A model generated the notes under the pieces. It did no database searches. It saw nothing but the letters and a program-made list of their open reading frames with translations, and was not told the DNA's origin. 8,801 nt of DNA, taken from NCBI GenBank assembly GCA_025362535.1, contig JANYGE010000189.1, positions 1-8,801 of the forward strand. Direction: 5' to 3'. This document shows, piece by piece, positions 7,080 to 8,801 of the stretch. Both the position numbers and the translations under genes were made by a program. How positions within the stretch are numbered: the stretch's first letter is position 1; the number at the start of each line of letters is the position of its first letter. Source of the DNA: Hyphomicrobiales bacterium (GTDB lineage Bacteria > Pseudomonadota > Alphaproteobacteria > Rhizobiales > Aestuariivirgaceae).

Positions 7080-7181
7080 ATTAGATGCCCTCGCCTAGCC
7101 GTAAATGCGCTTTGAGGCAACAGGGTGGCGGAATCAAAATCCACTAGGTTTTTGAATTGGCCGCGCTATAGAGGGGGCATC
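7080..7181. promoter_or_regulatory. Divergent promoter region between ppiA operon and rlmB
   Basis: This 102-bp stretch separates the divergent ppiA and rlmB starts and must carry promoters for both. For rlmB a weak sigma-70-like pair is possible: TTGAGG at 7112-7117 and CAAAAT at 7135-7140 with a 17-bp spacer. The rlmB ribosome binding site is strong (GAGGGGG, 7171-7177). I see no clear leftward promoter. The region's function is inferred from gene orientation; the hexamers are only suggestive. Confidence 0.35.
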
Positions 7182-8042
7182 ATGAGCACACCTCCCAGAA
7201 AACCATCTACAAAACCCGCAGGCGGCAAGACCAAGCATTGGTTTGCCGCTAAGGACAAGAAAACCTGGGTTCCGCGCCCTGCCGGTGCACCTAAATCTGA
7301 TGCACCCAAGCGCGAGCCGGACCGCGTTCTCACAGTCACCCCCGGCAATGATCTGATTTATGGAGCGCACCCCGTCACCGAAGCGTTGAAGAATCCAAAG
7401 CGCAAGCCCGTGAAACTCTGGGCCACCGAGAATGCGGCCCTGCGCCTGAAAGAAGATGTGCCGGGCCTGATCATCGAACCCGAAATCGTCCACCCGCGCC
7501 TGCTCGATCATATGCTGAAATCAGCCGATGCCGTGCACCAAGGTATTATTCTGGATGCCAAGCCCTTGCACCAGCCGCGCCTTGATGAGGTGCCGCGTGA
7601 TGGCTTGATCGTGATGCTCGATCAAGTGACTGATCCCCATAACGTGGGCGCAATCTTGCGCTCTTGTGCGGCGTTTAATGTTTCAGCCGTTGTCGTCACC
7701 GCGAGGCATTCAGCTGATGCCTCTGGCGTTTTCTTCAAAGCTGCATCCGGTGCCTTTGAGCATGTGCCCTATGTGACTGTCACCAATCTCGCTCGCGCCA
7801 TTGATGAATTGCGCGATTATGGCTTCCATATTGTGGGCCTTGATTCTGAAGCGGCCACCAGCATGGATGCCGTGCCAAAACTGCGGCCGCTCGCCCTCAT
7901 CTTAGGGGCCGAAGGCAAAGGCCTGCGGCAACTCACACAGAAGTCTTGCGATGAAGTGGCAAGGTTGGATATGCCGGGCGCAATCAAAAGCCTGAACGTG
8001 TCAATCGCAGCGGCTGTCTCGCTTTACGCGCTGACGCATTAA
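7182..8042 (+). CDS. rlmB: SpoU/TrmH-family 23S rRNA (guanosine-2'-O)-methyltransferase
   Basis: 286-aa SpoU-type knotted methyltransferase, most likely RlmB, which 2'-O-methylates a conserved guanosine in the 23S rRNA peptidyl-transferase region using SAM. Residues 1 to about 48 are a basic, Pro/Lys-rich extension. An RNA-binding substrate domain follows (LIYGAHPVTEAL at 58-69, HQGIIL at 119-124). The catalytic domain has motif 1 LDQVTDPHNVGAILRS at 146-161 (N154, R160), motif 2 LILGAEGKGLRQL at 239-251 and motif 3 SLNVSIAAAVSLYAL at 270-284, which form the SAM-binding trefoil knot. ATG 7182 is chosen because GAGGGGG sits 5 nt upstream. A GTG at 7125 in the same frame would add 19 residues but lacks a good binding site. 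The gene ends at a strong hairpin. Confidence 0.93.
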   Translation: MSTPPRKPSTKPAGGKTKHWFAAKDKKTWVPRPAGAPKSDAPKREPDRVLTVTPGNDLIYGAHPVTEALKNPKRKPVKLWATENAALRLKEDVPGLIIEPEIVHPRLLDHMLKSADAVHQGIILDAKPLHQPRLDEVPRDGLIVMLDQVTDPHNVGAILRSCAAFNVSAVVVTARHSADASGVFFKAASGAFEHVPYVTVTNLARAIDELRDYGFHIVGLDSEAATSMDAVPKLRPLALILGAEGKGLRQLTQKSCDEVARLDMPGAIKSLNVSIAAAVSLYALTH

Positions 8043-8044
8043 AA

Positions 8045-8072
8045 AACCGGATGTGGTTGCCCACATCCGGTT
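8045..8072. terminator. Perfect 12-bp hairpin after rlmB, probably bidirectional terminator
   Basis: The stem AACCGGATGTGG (8045-8056) pairs perfectly with 8061-8072 around a TTGC loop, starting three bases after the rlmB stop codon. Rightward transcripts get only two U residues after the stem. Leftward transcripts would meet a run of U encoded by the A-tract at 8041-8046. It probably ends rlmB transcription and more efficiently stops transcripts arriving from the right. Confidence 0.75.
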
Positions 8073-8230
8073 CCTGTCGCCGTCCCGATTTTTAACATCA
8101 GATCAACAGGAGTTCAGTACCCCTACCCCTACTGTCCTAAATTGAAACAATTTTCAACAAATTCAAGATCATTGCGAAGGGTGTTGCAGTTTACGCACCA
8201 ATCGTATTAAGAGAGGCCACCAAACGATTT
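8073..8230. other. Non-coding spacer rlmB to tRNA-Thr
   Basis: I see no gene here. It has a short CCCCTA direct repeat (8120-8131) inside a weak hairpin, with CAGTA (8115-8119) pairing with TACTG (8130-8134). An A/T-rich inverted repeat also occurs, with TTGAAA pairing with TTTCAA around 8143-8157. The right end should contain the tRNA-Thr promoter. Confidence 0.5.
8184..8212 (+). promoter_or_regulatory. Candidate promoter of tRNA-Thr
   Basis: TTGCAG (8184-8189) is a fair -35 hexamer. A -10 could be TATTAA (8205-8210, 15-bp spacer) or TTAAGA (8207-8212, 17-bp spacer). The tRNA begins about 20 nt further on, a sensible distance for a short 5' leader. The spacing is imperfect, so confidence is modest. 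Confidence 0.4.
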
Positions 8231-8306
<76 letters not shown>

Positions 8307-8424
8307 GTCTTTTCAATACGTTACGTTAAATATCGAAGATTTGTTCAATTTCCTAGCAACCAGATAGCAACCAAGTTTTTATTTTTCTACATCCTTTCTG
8401 AATCGCATTGAAAACTATGACAAA
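8307..8424. other. AT-rich spacer between tRNA-Thr and tRNA-Arg fragment, possible integration scar
   Basis: I see no gene in this 118-bp stretch. It contains TCAATACGTTA (8313-8323), which recurs with one change after the tRNA-Arg fragment. It also contains two copies of TAGCAACCA (8354-8362 and 8365-8373) spaced 11 bp apart. Short direct repeats next to a tRNA 3' end are typical of integrase arm-binding regions, but that role is inferred. Confidence 0.45.
8354..8373. repeat. 9-bp direct repeat pair TAGCAACCA, 11-bp period
   Basis: Two exact copies of TAGCAACCA, at 8354-8362 and 8365-8373, separated by GA. One helical turn between copies would place two protein-binding sites on the same face of the DNA. 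A comparable pair lies downstream of the tRNA-Arg fragment. Possible tyrosine-recombinase arm-type sites. Confidence 0.6.
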
Positions 8425-8477
8425 GCGCTGCCCTCCGAAGGCAGAGGTCACAGGTTCGAATCCTGTCGGGTGCGCCA
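8425..8477 (+). pseudogene. 3' half of tRNA-Arg (anticodon CCG), probable attachment-site remnant
   Basis: The sequence folds as the 3' part of tRNA-Arg(CCG). The anticodon stem is CTGCC (8428-8432) with GGCAG (8440-8444), and the loop CTCCGAA holds anticodon CCG at 8435-8437. The variable loop is AGGTC. The T arm is ACAGG-TTCGAAT-CCTGT (8450-8466). The acceptor 3' strand is CGGGTGC (8467-8473), followed by discriminator G and CCA (8475-8477). The 5' acceptor strand and D arm are missing: upstream is AT-rich unrelated sequence with no GCACCCG or GCGCCCG. It cannot form a tRNA. A lone tRNA 3' half starting near the anticodon stem is what integrases leave as the distal copy of their core attachment site. 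An intact tRNA-Arg(CCG) should exist elsewhere. Confidence 0.88.
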
Positions 8478-8542
8478 AATTTTTAATTAATATCAATATG
8501 TTAAAATAAAAGATCTTTGGATTCATTTTTAATCGTTCTGAT

Positions 8543-8562
8543 TGGTCACCACATGGTCACCA
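8543..8562. repeat. 9-bp direct repeat pair TGGTCACCA, 11-bp period
   Basis: Exact copies of TGGTCACCA lie at 8543-8551 and 8554-8562, separated by CA. Each copy is itself nearly palindromic (TGGT-C-ACCA). The 9-bp unit length and 11-bp period equal those of the TAGCAACCA pair at 8354-8373, and six of nine bases agree between the two units. Likely protein-binding sites; integrase arm sites are one explanation. Confidence 0.6.
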
Positions 8563-8766
8563 CCAGAAAACTGGCCCGTACAGTTCATAATTGATGTGGC
8601 AGATTCTGCGACTGATAGATTCGATAGAGCTTAAGAAGAGTTCTAGATAGCTAGAGACCGGATAACTGACGTCATTGAGGTTTTCACCCATCCATTTGTG
8701 ACATCGCTTGTACATGTTCAATTCGAAAAACCAGCTACCTTTGGGACTGGCAGTTACAATGTCCAT
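8557..8766 (-). CDS. Small hypothetical ORF, unrecognised
   Basis: A leftward 69-codon frame from ATG 8766 to a TGA whose complement lies inside the TGGTCACCA repeat. The product (MDIVTASPKGSWFFELNMYK...) is rich in Ser, Tyr and aromatic residues, ends YGPVFWW, and shows no motif, signal peptide or membrane segment that I recognise. An in-frame stop lies just upstream of the ATG and there is no good ribosome binding site, only a GGA about 10 nt away. It may be spurious, a decayed fragment of an accessory gene, or a real small gene of a mobile element. Confidence 0.25.
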   Translation of the reverse strand: MDIVTASPKGSWFFELNMYKRCHKWMGENLNDVSYPVSSYLELFLSSIESISRRICHINYELYGPVFWW

Positions 8767-8801
8767 CGATCAGAGGTCCATGTAATTGGCTGCGAGAGAT
8801 C

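Larger units (their letters stand above)
8478..8801. other. AT-rich accessory-like tail of window
   Basis: Base composition drops to strongly AT-rich directly after the tRNA-Arg fragment (8478-8540), then becomes mixed. It holds TCAATATGTTA (8493-8503), a pair of TGGTCACCA repeats (8543-8562) and one weak leftward ORF. No integrase, transposase or recognisable gene is in view. It is probably element-derived or intergenic DNA of a genomic island, judged by composition and the attachment-site context. Confidence 0.45.

Noticed and set aside
7125..7144. GTGGCGGAAT...CCAC as a tRNA-Leu fragment or hairpin upstream of rlmB
   Set aside because: Only a few matching bases, no anticodon or T arm, and a 4-bp stem with a 12-nt loop.
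7125..7181. GTG at 7125 as an upstream start for rlmB (19 extra residues)
   Set aside because: No ribosome binding site supports it, while ATG 7182 has a GAGGGGG at ideal spacing and gives a normal basic N-terminus.
8115..8134. CCCCTA direct repeat and CAGTA/TACTG hairpin as a riboregulator or repeat array
   Set aside because: Only two repeat units and a 5-bp stem; too weak to separate from chance.
8425..8477. A split or permuted functional tRNA-Arg or a piece of tmRNA
   Set aside because: No complementary 5' acceptor or D arm is found nearby on either side, and the anticodon arm is a normal Arg(CCG) arm, unlike tmRNA.
8307..8801. CRISPR array
   Set aside because: Only paired 9-bp repeats with 2-bp gaps; no regular repeat-spacer pattern of CRISPR size and no cas genes.

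Overview
The window looks like chromosomal DNA of an alphaproteobacterium, probably Hyphomicrobiales-like. Three things suggest this: the tandem-cyclophilin/queA/tgt gene order, the style of the encoded proteins, and a dispersed palindromic element (starting CCTCACGCTGAGG) that resembles repeats I know from that group. The assignment comes from reading the sequence, not from a database search. Most of the window is densely packed core metabolism. The last ~500 bases are AT-rich and look like the edge or scar of an integrated element.

Left part (1-3322): a truncated leftward 8-oxoguanine-deaminase-type amidohydrolase is divergent, by 59 bp, from a rightward polyamine-type ABC importer. The importer proteins match E. 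coli YdcS (periplasmic binding protein), YdcU and YdcV (permeases) closely as I recall those sequences. The ATPase gene ydcT, which lies between ydcS and ydcU in E. coli, is absent. In its place is a 119-bp gap filled by a REP-like inverted repeat.

Middle (3323-7079): a leftward block of five tightly spaced genes, read from right to left: an exported cyclophilin (PpiA-like), a cytosolic cyclophilin (PpiB-like), queA, tgt, and a CoxG/SRPBCC-family protein with a lysine/alanine-rich histone-H1-like tail. QueA and Tgt act in queuosine modification of tRNA. Tgt keeps its catalytic aspartates but has lost three of the four canonical zinc ligands. The CoxG-like gene and ydcV converge with their stop codons directly abutting (TGATCA).

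Right part (7080-8801): the 23S rRNA 2'-O-methyltransferase gene rlmB runs rightward, divergent from the cyclophilin operon, and ends in a perfect 12-bp hairpin. An intact tRNA-Thr(TGT) follows. About 120 bp later there is a lone 3' half of tRNA-Arg(CCG), including CCA, with no 5' half. This is the classic signature of a tRNA-targeted integrase attachment site. The 3' flanks of both tRNA sequences share a layout: a near-identical 11-mer (TCAATAyGTTA), then a pair of 9-bp direct repeats with an 11-bp period. The rest of the window holds only one weak, unrecognised small ORF.

No complete new system is visible. The best leads are the tandem att-like modules at the right end, the ATPase-less ydc operon, the CoxG-like protein with its basic tail, and the zinc-ligand-depleted Tgt.
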